DNA from: Fischerella thermalis PCC 7521
GTDB taxonomy: Bacteria; Cyanobacteriota; Cyanobacteriia; Cyanobacteriales; Nostocaceae
DNA length: 64,000 bases
Direction: 5' to 3'
NCBI RefSeq assembly: GCF_000317225.1
Contig: NZ_AJLL01000023.1
Location: 62,001 to 126,000, forward strand
The notes beneath the pieces are model-generated. The model saw only the letters and a program-made list of their open reading frames with translations. It searched no databases and had not been told where the DNA came from. The translations under genes and the position numbers were made by a program. Of this stretch, positions 1 through 8,201 are shown piece after piece. Position 1 is the stretch's first letter; each line of letters begins with the position of its first letter.

Positions 1-507
1 ACCGTTGCTAACTCCATCGTTGCTCAATTACTTTTCCTAGACGCTGAAGATCCCGAAAAAGATATTCAGCTATACATTAATTCTCCTGGTGGCTCAGTAT
101 ATGCAGGGATGGCGATATATGATACAATCCAGCAAATTCGCCCGGATGTTGTGACCATTTGCTTTGGATTAGCCGCTAGCATGGGAGCATTTTTACTAGC
201 AGCAGGAACTGCGGGTAAACGTATGTCTTTACCTGATTCGCGGATAATGATTCACCAACCCCTTGGTGGCGCTCAAGGGCAAGCAATTGACATAGAAATT
301 CAAGCAAGGGAAATTCTTTACATTAAGGGCAAATTGAATCAGTTACTGGCACACCATACTGGTCAACCATTAGAAAGAATAGAAGCTGATACTGACCGGG
401 ACTTTTTCATGTCGGCTGAAGAAGCAAAAAATTATGGACTGATCGATCAGGTCATCACCAGGCAAAATCTTCCCGCAGCAGGGGAAAACGTCACCATTCT
501 GAAATAA
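1..507 (+). CDS. clpP: ATP-dependent Clp protease proteolytic subunit, 5' end outside window
   Basis: The reading frame is open from base 1, so the N-terminus lies outside the window; 168 codons are visible. ClpP forms the tetradecameric serine protease chamber fed by Clp ATPases. The catalytic Ser is in AASMGAF, the His in MIHQPLGG, and the Asp in the TDRDFFMS segment, so the triad is intact. It ends in taa at 505-507, and clpX begins 9 bases later, the classical clpP-clpX operon. Cyanobacteria carry several ClpP/ClpR paralogues; this one keeps its triad and is the copy paired with clpX, so it is an active ClpP rather than ClpR. Confidence 0.95.
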   Translation, partial: TVANSIVAQLLFLDAEDPEKDIQLYINSPGGSVYAGMAIYDTIQQIRPDVVTICFGLAASMGAFLLAAGTAGKRMSLPDSRIMIHQPLGGAQGQAIDIEIQAREILYIKGKLNQLLAHHTGQPLERIEADTDRDFFMSAEEAKNYGLIDQVITRQNLPAAGENVTILK

Positions 508-516
508 GAGGCTGGT

Positions 517-1857
517 ATGTCTAAGTACGACTCCCATTTAAAATGTTCGTTTTGTGGTAAGTCTCAGGAGCAGGTGCGTAAATTAATCGCTGGACCGGGA
601 GTCTATATCTGCGATGAATGCGTTGACTTGTGTAATGAAATTCTAGATGAAGAGTTGCTTGACACAAATAGTGCTGCGTCGCAACCAGCACAACGGTCAG
701 AAGCTCCTCAAAAACGCCGTGCCCGCTCCACCAGTCTCTCGTTCAACCAAATCCCCAAACCACGAGAGATTAAAAAGTATCTAGACGAACATGTAATCGG
801 GCAAGACGAAGCCAAAAAAGTATTATCAGTAGCAGTTTACAATCACTATAAGCGACTGGCGATCGTTCAGTCTAAAAACAATGGCAAAGGAGCAACTGAT
901 GATGCCGTTGAACTGCAAAAGTCCAATATTCTTCTAATTGGCCCTACAGGTTGTGGCAAAACTCTTCTTGCCCAAACTCTGGCAAAAATTCTGGATGTAC
1001 CCTTTGCTGTGGCTGACGCTACTACCCTAACAGAAGCAGGGTATGTGGGCGAAGATGTGGAAAATATTTTGTTGCGACTGCTGCAAGTAGCAGATTTGGA
1101 TGTCGAAGAAGCGCAACGGGGAATTATCTACATCGACGAAATCGATAAAATTGCTCGCAAGAGTGAAAATCCCTCGATTACAAGGGATGTATCTGGTGAA
1201 GGCGTACAGCAAGCTTTGTTGAAAATGCTGGAAGGGACAGTTGCCAACGTACCCCCCCAAGGCGGACGTAAGCACCCCTACCAAGACTGCATCCAGATTG
1301 ACACTAGCAATATCTTGTTCATCTGCGGTGGTGCTTTTGTTGGCTTAGAGAAAGTGGTGGAGCAGAGAACTGGTAAAAAGTCAATAGGCTTTGTGCAACC
1401 AGGGGAAGGTCAAACAAAAGAAAAGCGGGCAGCAGATACTCTGCGGCATTTAGAACCAGATGATCTAGTCAAATTTGGCATGATACCCGAATTCATTGGG
1501 CGTGTACCAATGGTGGCAGTGGTAGATCCGCTGGATGAAGAAGCACTGATGGCGATATTGACTCAACCACGTAGTGCCTTAGTCAAGCAGTACCAAAAAC
1601 TGCTGAAGATGGATAACGTCCAGTTAGAGTTTAAACCGGAAGCTTTACGAGCGATCGCTCAAGAAGCCTATCGTCGTAAAACTGGTGCAAGGGCATTACG
1701 GGGTATTGTCGAAGAGCTAATGCTGGAAGTCATGTATGAGTTGCCGTCTCGTAAAGACGTCAGTCGCTGCACAGTCACACGGGAAATGGTAGAGAAGCGT
1801 TCCACTGCTGAGCTATTAGTGCATCCTTCTTCCCTACCCAAGCCAGAATCAGCATAA
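517..1857 (+). CDS. clpX: ATP-dependent Clp protease ATP-binding subunit ClpX
   Basis: ClpX is the AAA+ unfoldase that delivers tagged substrates to ClpP in the cytoplasm. The 446-residue product has the N-terminal zinc-binding domain with four cysteines (C10, C13, C32, C35), a Walker A motif GPTGCGKT near residue 142, a Walker [10 protein letters not shown] near 205, and the sensor-2 region [10 protein letters not shown] near 388. Length is normal for cyanobacteria. It follows clpP by 9 bases and is almost certainly cotranscribed. The linker after the zinc domain is rich in Ala, Gln and Arg, as is usual. Confidence 0.97.
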   Translation: MSKYDSHLKCSFCGKSQEQVRKLIAGPGVYICDECVDLCNEILDEELLDTNSAASQPAQRSEAPQKRRARSTSLSFNQIPKPREIKKYLDEHVIGQDEAKKVLSVAVYNHYKRLAIVQSKNNGKGATDDAVELQKSNILLIGPTGCGKTLLAQTLAKILDVPFAVADATTLTEAGYVGEDVENILLRLLQVADLDVEEAQRGIIYIDEIDKIARKSENPSITRDVSGEGVQQALLKMLEGTVANVPPQGGRKHPYQDCIQIDTSNILFICGGAFVGLEKVVEQRTGKKSIGFVQPGEGQTKEKRAADTLRHLEPDDLVKFGMIPEFIGRVPMVAVVDPLDEEALMAILTQPRSALVKQYQKLLKMDNVQLEFKPEALRAIAQEAYRRKTGARALRGIVEELMLEVMYELPSRKDVSRCTVTREMVEKRSTAELLVHPSSLPKPESA

Positions 1858-1976
1858 ACTAAAGATACGGGGACACGGCGACAAGGTGACACAGGGAAAA
1901 AAGATTCTGAGCCTCCCCATTTCCCAATGCCCCGAGTTCCCCACCTCTGACTACTCCTCACCACCTCCTCTTGGAG

Positions 1977-2888
1977 ATGTCTTACATTAATGTCCGTGGC
2001 GTAGAGCATTATTACGAGTGGATACGAAAACCATCCATTATTTCTCAACCTAAACCAGTGATGGTTTTTGTACACGGTTGGGCTGGTTCCGCTAGGTACT
2101 GGCAAAGTACTGCAACAGCTTTATTGGAAGAATTTGATTGTCTGCTTTATGATTTACGAGGGTTTGGACGTTCGCGTGGTAAGCCGACTGCTGTCACTAA
2201 AGCTAGTGAAGTCGTTGCTGAGTCCGATTCTCCCCAGGAAGAATTACAAGCACTTACACAATTAACCTACGAATTAGAAGAATACGCCCACGACTTAGCA
2301 GCGTTGTTGAATCAATTACAAATTCAACGCGCTTACATTCATGCCCATTCTATGGGTGCTTCCATCGCTACTCTATTTATTAACCGCTACCCAGAACGAG
2401 TAGAAAAAGCAATTCTCACCTGTAGTGGTGTTTTTGAGTACGACGAAAAAGCCTTTGCAGCCTTTCATAAGTTCGGTAGCTACGTCGTCAAATTTCGTCC
2501 CCAATGGTTAGCAAAAATACCTTTAGTAGATAGAATGTTTATGGCACGGTTTCTGCATCGCCCTATACCAACAGCAGAAAGGCGTGCTTTCTTACAAGAT
2601 TTTCTCCTCGCTGATTACGATGCAGCTTTAGGCACAATTTTTACTTCTGTCAGTAAAGCTGCTGCTGAATTAATGCCCCAGGAATTTACTAAAATCACTG
2701 TGCCGACGCTGCTAGTGTCAGGAGAATATGACAAAATTATTCCTGCCGAGATGGGACGTCAGGCAGCAAAACTGAATCAAGCAGTTGAATATGTGATGAT
2801 TCCTGGAACTGCCCATTTTCCAATGTTGGAAGATGCACCAACTTACCTGCAACGGGTGCGGGAATTTTTGTCAAGGGTTAATGGTTAA
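1977..2888 (+). CDS. alpha/beta hydrolase
   Basis: A member of the alpha/beta hydrolase fold superfamily, about 303 residues; the substrate cannot be told from sequence. Visible landmarks are the oxyanion strand MVFVHGWAGS, the nucleophile elbow AHSMGAS (Ser flanked by His and Met, with Ala in place of the first Gly), the acid residue in SGEYDKIIP and the catalytic His in GTAHFPMLE. A TTG lies six bases upstream in frame at 1971; ATG at 1977 is preferred although GGAG directly touches it, so the start is uncertain. It sits 119 bases after clpX, separated by a purine/pyrimidine-rich repeat-like spacer, and is probably a separate unit. Confidence 0.85.
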   Translation: MSYINVRGVEHYYEWIRKPSIISQPKPVMVFVHGWAGSARYWQSTATALLEEFDCLLYDLRGFGRSRGKPTAVTKASEVVAESDSPQEELQALTQLTYELEEYAHDLAALLNQLQIQRAYIHAHSMGASIATLFINRYPERVEKAILTCSGVFEYDEKAFAAFHKFGSYVVKFRPQWLAKIPLVDRMFMARFLHRPIPTAERRAFLQDFLLADYDAALGTIFTSVSKAAAELMPQEFTKITVPTLLVSGEYDKIIPAEMGRQAAKLNQAVEYVMIPGTAHFPMLEDAPTYLQRVREFLSRVNG

Positions 2889-2952
2889 TATTCATTTTAT
2901 GTGTTTGGTTGTTGTTTATTGGTAGTTGGTTGGAACAAACAACAAACAACCA

Positions 2953-3939
2953 TTAACCCAATCCTAATTCTCTTTTGAGCAAATTAATCGATGTAGTACC
3001 GATATAATTTTCACCACACATGAGTTTGGGTGGACGAATAATATCTTCAACACAGTTGTGTAAAGCTGCTTGTGCCGCAGCAAAACTAGGTTTGTCTGTG
3101 CTAAAAATTACCTGCGCCCGCTTGACCATTGCTTGAAGTTTGTAACTATCTTTTGGTTGTGAAGTCATCACGAGTATTTCATCTCCCCGTAGACCGTGGA
3201 GAATAACTTCTGCGGCTCGAAGCCAGCCAGAACTTAAACTGACTATACCAATACAGCTGTCTTTTGGTAGGTTTTTCAAAAGATTGAACTCTTTAGCGTA
3301 GTCTTGGATATCTAAGGGAATTACCCGCACCGCTTTAGGAGCAGCAATCACTTCTACTTCACCGATAAAATATCGACTGGTAACAACGGTAGCAGAGGAG
3401 GTTTTATCAAGTACAGCAGGTAATTCTTCCATTGTGACTAGCTGTACTGGTATTTTGAGGCTTTGTTCTAATTCATACACCATTAATTCTCCAGCACCAA
3501 TATCACCAGCTGGAACAGCTACTAATACTCGGGCGCTACAACGCAAGCGCCAGTCTATTTCTGCCAAAAAGATCTCTCGTGCTTGATTGAGTGAACAGCC
3601 GTGAGACAGTAACTCATCTAGTGCTTGTTGCACAACCTTGTATGCTTGAGGATTTTCTTTGAGAATCGGTGATTGCAGTTTGCTACCACCTTCATGGCCT
3701 TGGGCGCGGACGTAAATACCTGAACCAGCAAGACTTTCTACCAGTCCGTCATCTTCGAGTTGGCGATAAACCTTGCTAATGGTATTACGGTGTAGCCCAG
3801 TTTGCATAGCCAGCGCCCGTGTACTCGGCAATTTATAACCAGGGGGATATTGCCGAGAGGCGATCGCAAACCTAATTTGATTAAACAGTTGAGTAGATGC
3901 GGGAATTTCACTGTCTGGCTGAATACGGAACTGAATCAT
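2953..3939 (-). CDS. GntR-family transcriptional regulator
   Basis: A DNA-binding regulator of about 328 residues. The N-terminal winged helix (first 75 residues) has the GntR pattern: a PPGYKLPSTRALA segment, HRNTISKVYRQLEDDGLV as recognition helix, then the GSGIYV wing. The remaining 250 residues form an effector domain that I cannot assign; it lacks the PLP-binding lysine motif of MocR regulators. ATG at 3939 is chosen because GGAGG stands 8 bases before it on the minus strand; an upstream TTG (3954) overlaps that site and is less likely. It is divergent from the dienelactone hydrolase gene at 4250 and shares a 310-base AT-rich spacer, so it may control that gene, but this is inference. 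Confidence 0.85.
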   Translation of the reverse strand: MIQFRIQPDSEIPASTQLFNQIRFAIASRQYPPGYKLPSTRALAMQTGLHRNTISKVYRQLEDDGLVESLAGSGIYVRAQGHEGGSKLQSPILKENPQAYKVVQQALDELLSHGCSLNQAREIFLAEIDWRLRCSARVLVAVPAGDIGAGELMVYELEQSLKIPVQLVTMEELPAVLDKTSSATVVTSRYFIGEVEVIAAPKAVRVIPLDIQDYAKEFNLLKNLPKDSCIGIVSLSSGWLRAAEVILHGLRGDEILVMTSQPKDSYKLQAMVKRAQVIFSTDKPSFAAAQAALHNCVEDIIRPPKLMCGENYIGTTSINLLKRELGLG

Positions 3940-4249
3940 CACCGAGCCTCCCAAGATGCTGGTATAAGAAGGCAGCTAGGCTGCAAGCAGAAAGCTACAA
4001 AGCTTATATAATTTGGTTTTTTAGCCTTTTTGACTGCATAGTTATTTTTGCCACACTGCATTAGAGCATACTGTAACCAGCTACAAATTTTACTTGTTAA
4101 ATATTTTATTTATATATTCAAATTATTCGAGGGAAATTTATAGTACGATAGTGCGTTCATTACCAGTAGTTGATAATTTGATTTGGAATAACCTAGAGGT
4201 ACTTGCATAGGTATATCTAAAATAATACATAGTACTGGTAAAATTTGTT
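3940..4249. promoter_or_regulatory. divergent intergenic region
   Basis: 310 bases between divergently transcribed genes (GntR regulator leftward, dienelactone hydrolase rightward). It is AT-rich and must hold promoters for both genes. No ribosome-binding site is evident before the ATG at 4250. I see no coding sequence and no clear operator dyad. Confidence 0.4.
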
Positions 4250-4996
4250 ATGGCACGAGCAATCGATACCGCAACAGTTAATCTCTCACAAGCGGATTTG
4301 GAAATAGCTGCTTACTTAGCCCAGCCCCAAGAACCAGGTTCTTACCCAGGAATTATAGTATTGCAGGAAATTTTTGGCGTTAACTCCCACATCCGGGATG
4401 TTACAGAACGTATCGCTCGTGAAGGTTATGTAGCGATCGCTCCCGCACTGTTTCAACGTGTCGCCCCCGGTTTTGAAACAGGTTACACACCAGCAGATAT
4501 AGAGGTGGGTAGAGTCTATGCTTGGGGACAAAGCCAAGCATCGGAATTATTAAGTGATATTCAAAGTGCGATCGACTACCTCAAAACTTTACCGCACGTA
4601 AAAAAAGATGGTTTCGGCTGTATAGGTTTCTGCTTTGGCGGTCACGTCGCCTATCTAGCAGCCACTCTGCCAGATATTAAAGCTACTGCTTCCTTCTACG
4701 GCGCACGCATTACTAACGCCACACCAGGAGGCGGCGATCCCACCATTACCCGTACAAAAGACATTTCCGGCACTCTCTATGCTTTCTTTGGCATGGAGGA
4801 CGCTAGCATTCCTGCTGAACAGGTAGACCAAATTGAAGCAGAGTTAGAAAAATATAAAATTCCTCATCGCGTGTTTCGCTACGATGGAGCTGATCACGGA
4901 TTTTTCTGTGACCAACGTGGCAGCTATAATCCTAAAGCTGCCGCCGATGCTTGGGAACAGGTAAAACAACTGTTTGCACAGCAACTACAAAAATAG
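4250..4996 (+). CDS. dienelactone hydrolase family protein
   Basis: A 248-residue cytoplasmic alpha/beta hydrolase of the dienelactone hydrolase (carboxymethylenebutenolidase) family. The triad is recognisable: nucleophile Cys in GFCFGGHVAY, Asp in FGMEDASIP and His in DGADHGFFC. The N-terminal strand motif IIVLQEIFGVN is typical. Cyanobacteria have no chlorocatechol pathway in which the classical enzyme works, so the physiological substrate is unknown and the name is a family label only. It is divergent from a GntR regulator, which may be its regulator. Confidence 0.9.
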   Translation: MARAIDTATVNLSQADLEIAAYLAQPQEPGSYPGIIVLQEIFGVNSHIRDVTERIAREGYVAIAPALFQRVAPGFETGYTPADIEVGRVYAWGQSQASELLSDIQSAIDYLKTLPHVKKDGFGCIGFCFGGHVAYLAATLPDIKATASFYGARITNATPGGGDPTITRTKDISGTLYAFFGMEDASIPAEQVDQIEAELEKYKIPHRVFRYDGADHGFFCDQRGSYNPKAAADAWEQVKQLFAQQLQK

Positions 4997-5095
4997 TCAA
5001 CTGTCAAGGGTCAATTGTCAGAGTCATGAAAAACTCTTGACAATGAACAATGGACTCTAGACTCTAGACTAATTAACAATTTGTCTTCACAGGTC

Positions 5096-5998
5096 ATGAA
5101 TTCTGAAACTAAACTTTCTCACAAAGCCGATTCATCGTTTTCACTAGATGATTTTGCCAAAGCACTGGAAAAACACGACTACCAGTTTCAAAAAGGACAG
5201 GTAGTACATGGGAAAGTATTCCAGTTAGATCCTGATGGTGCTTATGTGGATATTGGTGGCAAATCGTCTGCCTTTATTCCTCGTGAAGAGGCTGCTTTGA
5301 GAAATGTCACAGATTTGTCTGAGGTGCTACCGCTAAATGAGGAATTAGAATTTTTAATCATTCGCGAACAAGACGCCGAAGGTCAAGTCACTCTCTCACG
5401 GCGACAGTTGGAAATTAAACACATTTGGGAACGATTAGCCCAAATGCGGGAGAATTCTCAGACCGTAGAAGTGCGGGTATTAAATGTCAATAAAGGTGGT
5501 GTTACTGTTGATCTGCAAGGTTTACGAGGATTTATTCCGCGATCGCACCTGCTAGAACGTGATAATTTAGAATCTCTCAAAGGACAAACTCTGACTGTTA
5601 GTTTTTTAGAAATTGATCGCAATAACAAAAAACTTATACTTTCCCAGCGTTTAGCGACTCGTTCCGCTAGCTTCAGTACCTTTGAACTAGGCCAGTTGGT
5701 AGAAGGAAAAATTAGTGGTATCAGACCTTTTGGTGTATTTGTAGATATAGATGGCGTGAGTGCTTTACTTCATATCAAGCAGATCACTCAAAAATTTATT
5801 GACAATTTGGAAAAAGTATTCCAAGTTGGCCAGTCAATTAAAGCTGTAATTATTGATTTAGATGAGGGGAAAAATCGGGTTGCTGTCTCTACCAGAGTCT
5901 TAGAAAACTTCCCTGGTGAAGTATTGGAGAATATGACCGAAGTGATGGCAAGTGCCGAAGCACGTGCAGAAAGAGCCAGGAAGAAGATTACTGAATAG
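5096..5998 (+). CDS. S1 RNA-binding domain protein (30S ribosomal protein S1 homologue)
   Basis: About 300 residues with three S1 OB-fold repeats: near residues 30-100 (GKVFQLDPDGAYVDIGG), 115-185 (VRVLNVNKGGVTVDLQG) and 200-270 (GKISGIRPFGVFVDIDG). This is the short cyanobacterial S1 form rather than the six-domain E. coli protein; genomes of this group usually have more than one S1 homologue. It should bind mRNA or single-stranded RNA. ATG at 5096 is preferred over TTG at 5081. Upstream is an STRR-type spacer with two copies of actctagact. The C-terminus is a charged helix (AEARAERARKK). Confidence 0.85.
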   Translation: MNSETKLSHKADSSFSLDDFAKALEKHDYQFQKGQVVHGKVFQLDPDGAYVDIGGKSSAFIPREEAALRNVTDLSEVLPLNEELEFLIIREQDAEGQVTLSRRQLEIKHIWERLAQMRENSQTVEVRVLNVNKGGVTVDLQGLRGFIPRSHLLERDNLESLKGQTLTVSFLEIDRNNKKLILSQRLATRSASFSTFELGQLVEGKISGIRPFGVFVDIDGVSALLHIKQITQKFIDNLEKVFQVGQSIKAVIIDLDEGKNRVAVSTRVLENFPGEVLENMTEVMASAEARAERARKKITE

Positions 5999-6003
5999 TT
6001 TTA

Positions 6004-6038
6004 GTTAGTGGTTAGTGGTTAGTGGTTAGTTGTTGGTT
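6004..6038. repeat. short tandem heptamer repeat (GTTAGTG)n and STRR tail with element end
   Basis: Three perfect copies of gttagtg followed by gttagtt and gttggtt, a typical cyanobacterial STRR heptamer array. It is followed by a second heptamer run (cccatta type, about 6048-6078). Near 6095-6122 is a sequence resembling the right end of the 187-bp miniature element seen at 7577 (tattcaagcgga), so the whole 6000-6122 stretch may be a degraded copy. Confidence 0.75.
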
Positions 6039-6185
6039 ATTTCCAATGCCCAATTACCCATTACCCATTACCAATTACCGACAAGGACGGATAATATAAA
6101 TATTCAAGCGGAAATATATAACAACTCTTTTCGTAATTTCTGCAAACTTTCTTCATTAAATGCAAATTTAATTGACTCTACTAAA

Positions 6186-6581
6186 TCACGCCAACAAAGC
6201 AAGTGCAGGTTCTCCTGGGGCTTGCCAAAATTCCTCAGCAAAAAACTCTGTCCACCATTTAGGAGCTTGCTTTCTGTATTCTGGGTTTAACTGCTTTCGC
6301 CAACGCCTGCGCCATTTGGCCCTTTCTGCTTGAGTTGGTGGGCGGACTCCCACAATCGGCGGAAAATCTGCATAACTGACAAACTTACTCACACCCTTGG
6401 CATGGACGTAAACCATGTAGCGCCAGCATTCTATAACATAAATACTTTCTGGCTTGAGATTGAACATCAAGCAAACAGCTTCTTCTGTGACAAATCTGGC
6501 TAATGGGTTGATGGTTAGGGATTTGTGGACAATTTTTGATTCACGGATGACAATCGCTTTTGGTGTGGGTAATGATAACAT
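6186..6581 (-). CDS. hypothetical protein
   Basis: A 131-residue protein that I do not recognise. It starts MLSLPTPKAIVI at ATG 6581, chosen because AAGGA stands 9 bases upstream on the minus strand; a longer TTG start at 6614 has poorer spacing. The middle has a hydrophobic core and an IECWRYMVYVHAKG segment; the C-terminal half is basic and tryptophan-rich (RAKWRRRWRKQ, then PKWWTEFF), suggesting nucleic-acid or protein contact. No membrane helix or signal peptide. It is divergent from the small HTH gene at 6780, so the two may be a regulated pair. Function unknown. Confidence 0.6.
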   Translation of the reverse strand: MLSLPTPKAIVIRESKIVHKSLTINPLARFVTEEAVCLMFNLKPESIYVIECWRYMVYVHAKGVSKFVSYADFPPIVGVRPPTQAERAKWRRRWRKQLNPEYRKQAPKWWTEFFAEEFWQAPGEPALALLA

Positions 6582-6779
6582 ATAGACAAATCCTTTTGAG
6601 ATGGATACATCCAAATCCCTTCGTGGATAGCTTTTTACGGATGCTGTATCCGTTGAAAAAAGAGATTTGATTGAATGCGAATGCGATCGCCCTTCAGTTT
6701 CCTACACCGGGGGGAGATCGTTTTTTAATTTAAAGTGTAATAATTAAACGATAGAATTTCATCATTTGTCAAGATTAAG

Positions 6780-6992
6780 ATGGGATTGATTAGGCTACGA
6801 ATTAGGGAATTTGCAGGTGAAAAAGGTTGGACGTTAAAAGATGTCTCTGACCGTTCGGGAGTAGCCTATAGTTCAGTGAGAGCTTACGCGCGATCGCCAG
6901 GGTTAGCAATGGTAGATTTTACCTCAATTTTGAAAATGGCGCGGGCATTGGATGTGATGATTGAAGACTTGGTTGAAGTAGTAGAAGAGTAG
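6780..6992 (+). CDS. small XRE-like helix-turn-helix protein
   Basis: A 70-residue protein that is essentially one helix-turn-helix domain of the Cro/C1-XRE type: REFAGEKGWTLKDVSDRSGVAYSSV gives helices 1-3, followed by ILKMARALDVMIEDLVEV, the usual last two helices. No extra domain, so it is a minimal DNA-binding protein comparable to antitoxin-like regulators. It is divergent from the hypothetical gene at 6186-6581. No Shine-Dalgarno is visible ahead of the ATG. Function as a regulator is inferred from the fold only. Confidence 0.75.
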   Translation: MGLIRLRIREFAGEKGWTLKDVSDRSGVAYSSVRAYARSPGLAMVDFTSILKMARALDVMIEDLVEVVEE

Positions 6993-7011
6993 TTTGGTAT
7001 TAGATGTGATC

Positions 7012-7388
7012 GCGGATTTTTCCTTGATATTCAGCATTCGGTTGATGGGGCTGTTACTATCAGCCCTAGCTTTGTGGGTATTTGCTCAAATCGCCGACGG
7101 AAGTTCTATAACAAGAAACTCAAACGTTCGACCAAAGCATTTTACTGGCAATTCGGCAGATACATACACCCATAGGCGATCGCATAATCCTGGGTATCAC
7201 TTTTCTAGGTGAACCCGTATTCTTGCTTCTGATTTGTTTGGGAATAGGGATAAGATTACTCTATTATCATTGTCGTTCGCAAGCAACCACTTTGGCTATG
7301 GTCGCAGTTGGTGCGGCTGGCTTAAATTATTTAATAAAAGTTATTTGGTAGAGCGCGCCCGCAACTGTGGAATCGTATGTGGAAATAA
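7012..7388 (+). pseudogene. decayed PAP2-superfamily phosphatase
   Basis: Three short frames read in succession as one membrane phosphatase. Frame 1 gives a hydrophobic helix ending WVFAQIAD. Frame 2, from about 7115, gives QTFDQSILLAIRQIHTP, then GITFLGEPVFLLLICLG and AAGLNYLIKVIW. Frame 3 gives ARPQLWNR and ends at 7386-7388. The K-x-n-ARP arrangement matches the first PAP2 phosphatase signature (KxxxxxxRP). Two frameshifts and a premature tag after KVIW make it nonfunctional, and the C-terminal catalytic motifs (PSGH and SRxxxxxHxxxD) are missing. It follows the HTH gene directly. Confidence 0.7.
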
Positions 7389-7443
7389 CACGCAAGGGAA
7401 ATGCTTTGAGAGTAGCTATTCACAGAGACAGACTACGACAGCA

Positions 7444-7998
7444 ATTAAAAGTTGCGATCGCACGTTTACTTTCTCAATTCGCATAGTCAAATTGTGCCAG
7501 TTTCTTGATGACAAACCAGGAGTAGCGCGAACCCTTGCTCAACAATTATTAAGATCAGGAACATCTATCGGAGCTAATATCAAGTTCGGTTAATTGCTTA
7601 CAATTTTATGCTTCGGTGTTGGTCATTGGTTTTTCCGATTACCCTTCGGGTTCGCTACTTTGCCATCTCGGCAGAAGCCAAGACGGCAAGAAGTAGTCTC
7701 ACCGATTACCCATTACCTATTACCAGCCCACGCGACAGTATAAGTATTTAAGCGAACATGATATAATGTAGAACAAGCGCAAGCTGCACAAAGTAAAGCA
7801 GATTTGATTGGCAAAATGATGATTGCGCTCAAAGAATCACGTGAAACTCGGTATTGGCTAAAATTACTCGTTGCATCTGAAATAATACCTCAAGAAAGGA
7901 TTAGCCACCTCCAAACCGAAGCCGAAGAACTGACAAGAATTTTGGGCGCTATTATAGTCTCCAAAAATAGTGACCGACGCCACCCATCTAATTCTTAA
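7444..7998 (+). pseudogene. four-helix-bundle (23S rRNA IVS-type) protein gene split by a miniature element
   Basis: The upstream part encodes DRTFTFSIRIVKLCQFLDD and QQLLRSGTSIGAN, the downstream part EQAQAAQSKADLIGKMMI and KESRETRYWLKLLV. Together they match the small four-helix-bundle protein family associated with 23S rRNA intervening sequences. Removing bases 7577-7765 joins the codons gct aat gta gaa without changing frame and gives a continuous protein of about 120 residues. As it stands, the element introduces ggt taa just inside its left end. No clear start codon is visible for the 5' part (an in-frame TTG at 7234 overlaps the PAP2 relic), so the gene may have been damaged before insertion. 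Confidence 0.75.
7577..7763 (+). mobile_element. 187-bp miniature inverted-repeat element, copy 1
   Basis: A non-coding element with imperfect terminal inverted repeats: left atatcaagttcggttaat, right ending taagcgaacatgata. It is flanked by TA on each side (7575-7576 and 7764-7765), consistent with a 2-bp target duplication. Its interior contains STRR heptamers of the cccatta type. A near-identical copy (about 5 differences in 187) lies inverted at 31741-31927. It interrupts the four-helix-bundle gene. No transposase is present, so movement would need one in trans; TA duplication suggests an IS630/Tc1-type enzyme, but that is inference. Confidence 0.8.
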
Positions 7999-8043
7999 CT
8001 TCCTCAATTTTTAATTTTTAATTTTTCATTTTTAATTCCTTAA

Positions 8044-8128
8044 CGGAGAGGGTGGGATTCGAACCCACGGATGCTTTCACATCACTCGATTTCAAGTCGA
8101 GCGCATTCGACCACTCTGCCACCTCTCC
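8044..8128 (-). tRNA. tRNA-Ser (UGA)
   Basis: On the minus strand the sequence opens ggagaggtggcagagtgg and ends ccctctccg. The 7-bp acceptor stem pairs ggagagg with cctctcc, the anticodon stem is ctcga/tcgag with loop cttgaaa (anticodon TGA), a long variable arm follows as expected for serine, and the T-arm holds ggttcgaatcc. CCA is not encoded. Length is 85 nt. Confidence 0.97.
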
Positions 8129-8158
8129 AAAAAAAGCTGCCGAAATATATTCGTCAGC
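8129..8158 (-). terminator. intrinsic terminator after the metallophosphoesterase gene
   Basis: On the minus strand gctgacgaa and ttcggcagc form a 9-bp stem with one mismatch and a 5-base loop, followed by seven T. It lies just downstream of the gene ending at 8202 and just before the tRNA-Ser gene. A second perfect hairpin (gtcagct/agctgac, 8160-8178) precedes it. Confidence 0.75.
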
Positions 8159-8201
8159 CGTCAGCTAAAAAAGCTGACCAGTAAGTCATTATAACTCAAA
8201 T

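Noticed and set aside
1668-2105. 145-codon minus-strand frame across the end of clpX
   Set aside because: Shadow of clpX with no protein-like motifs; the plus strand is certain.
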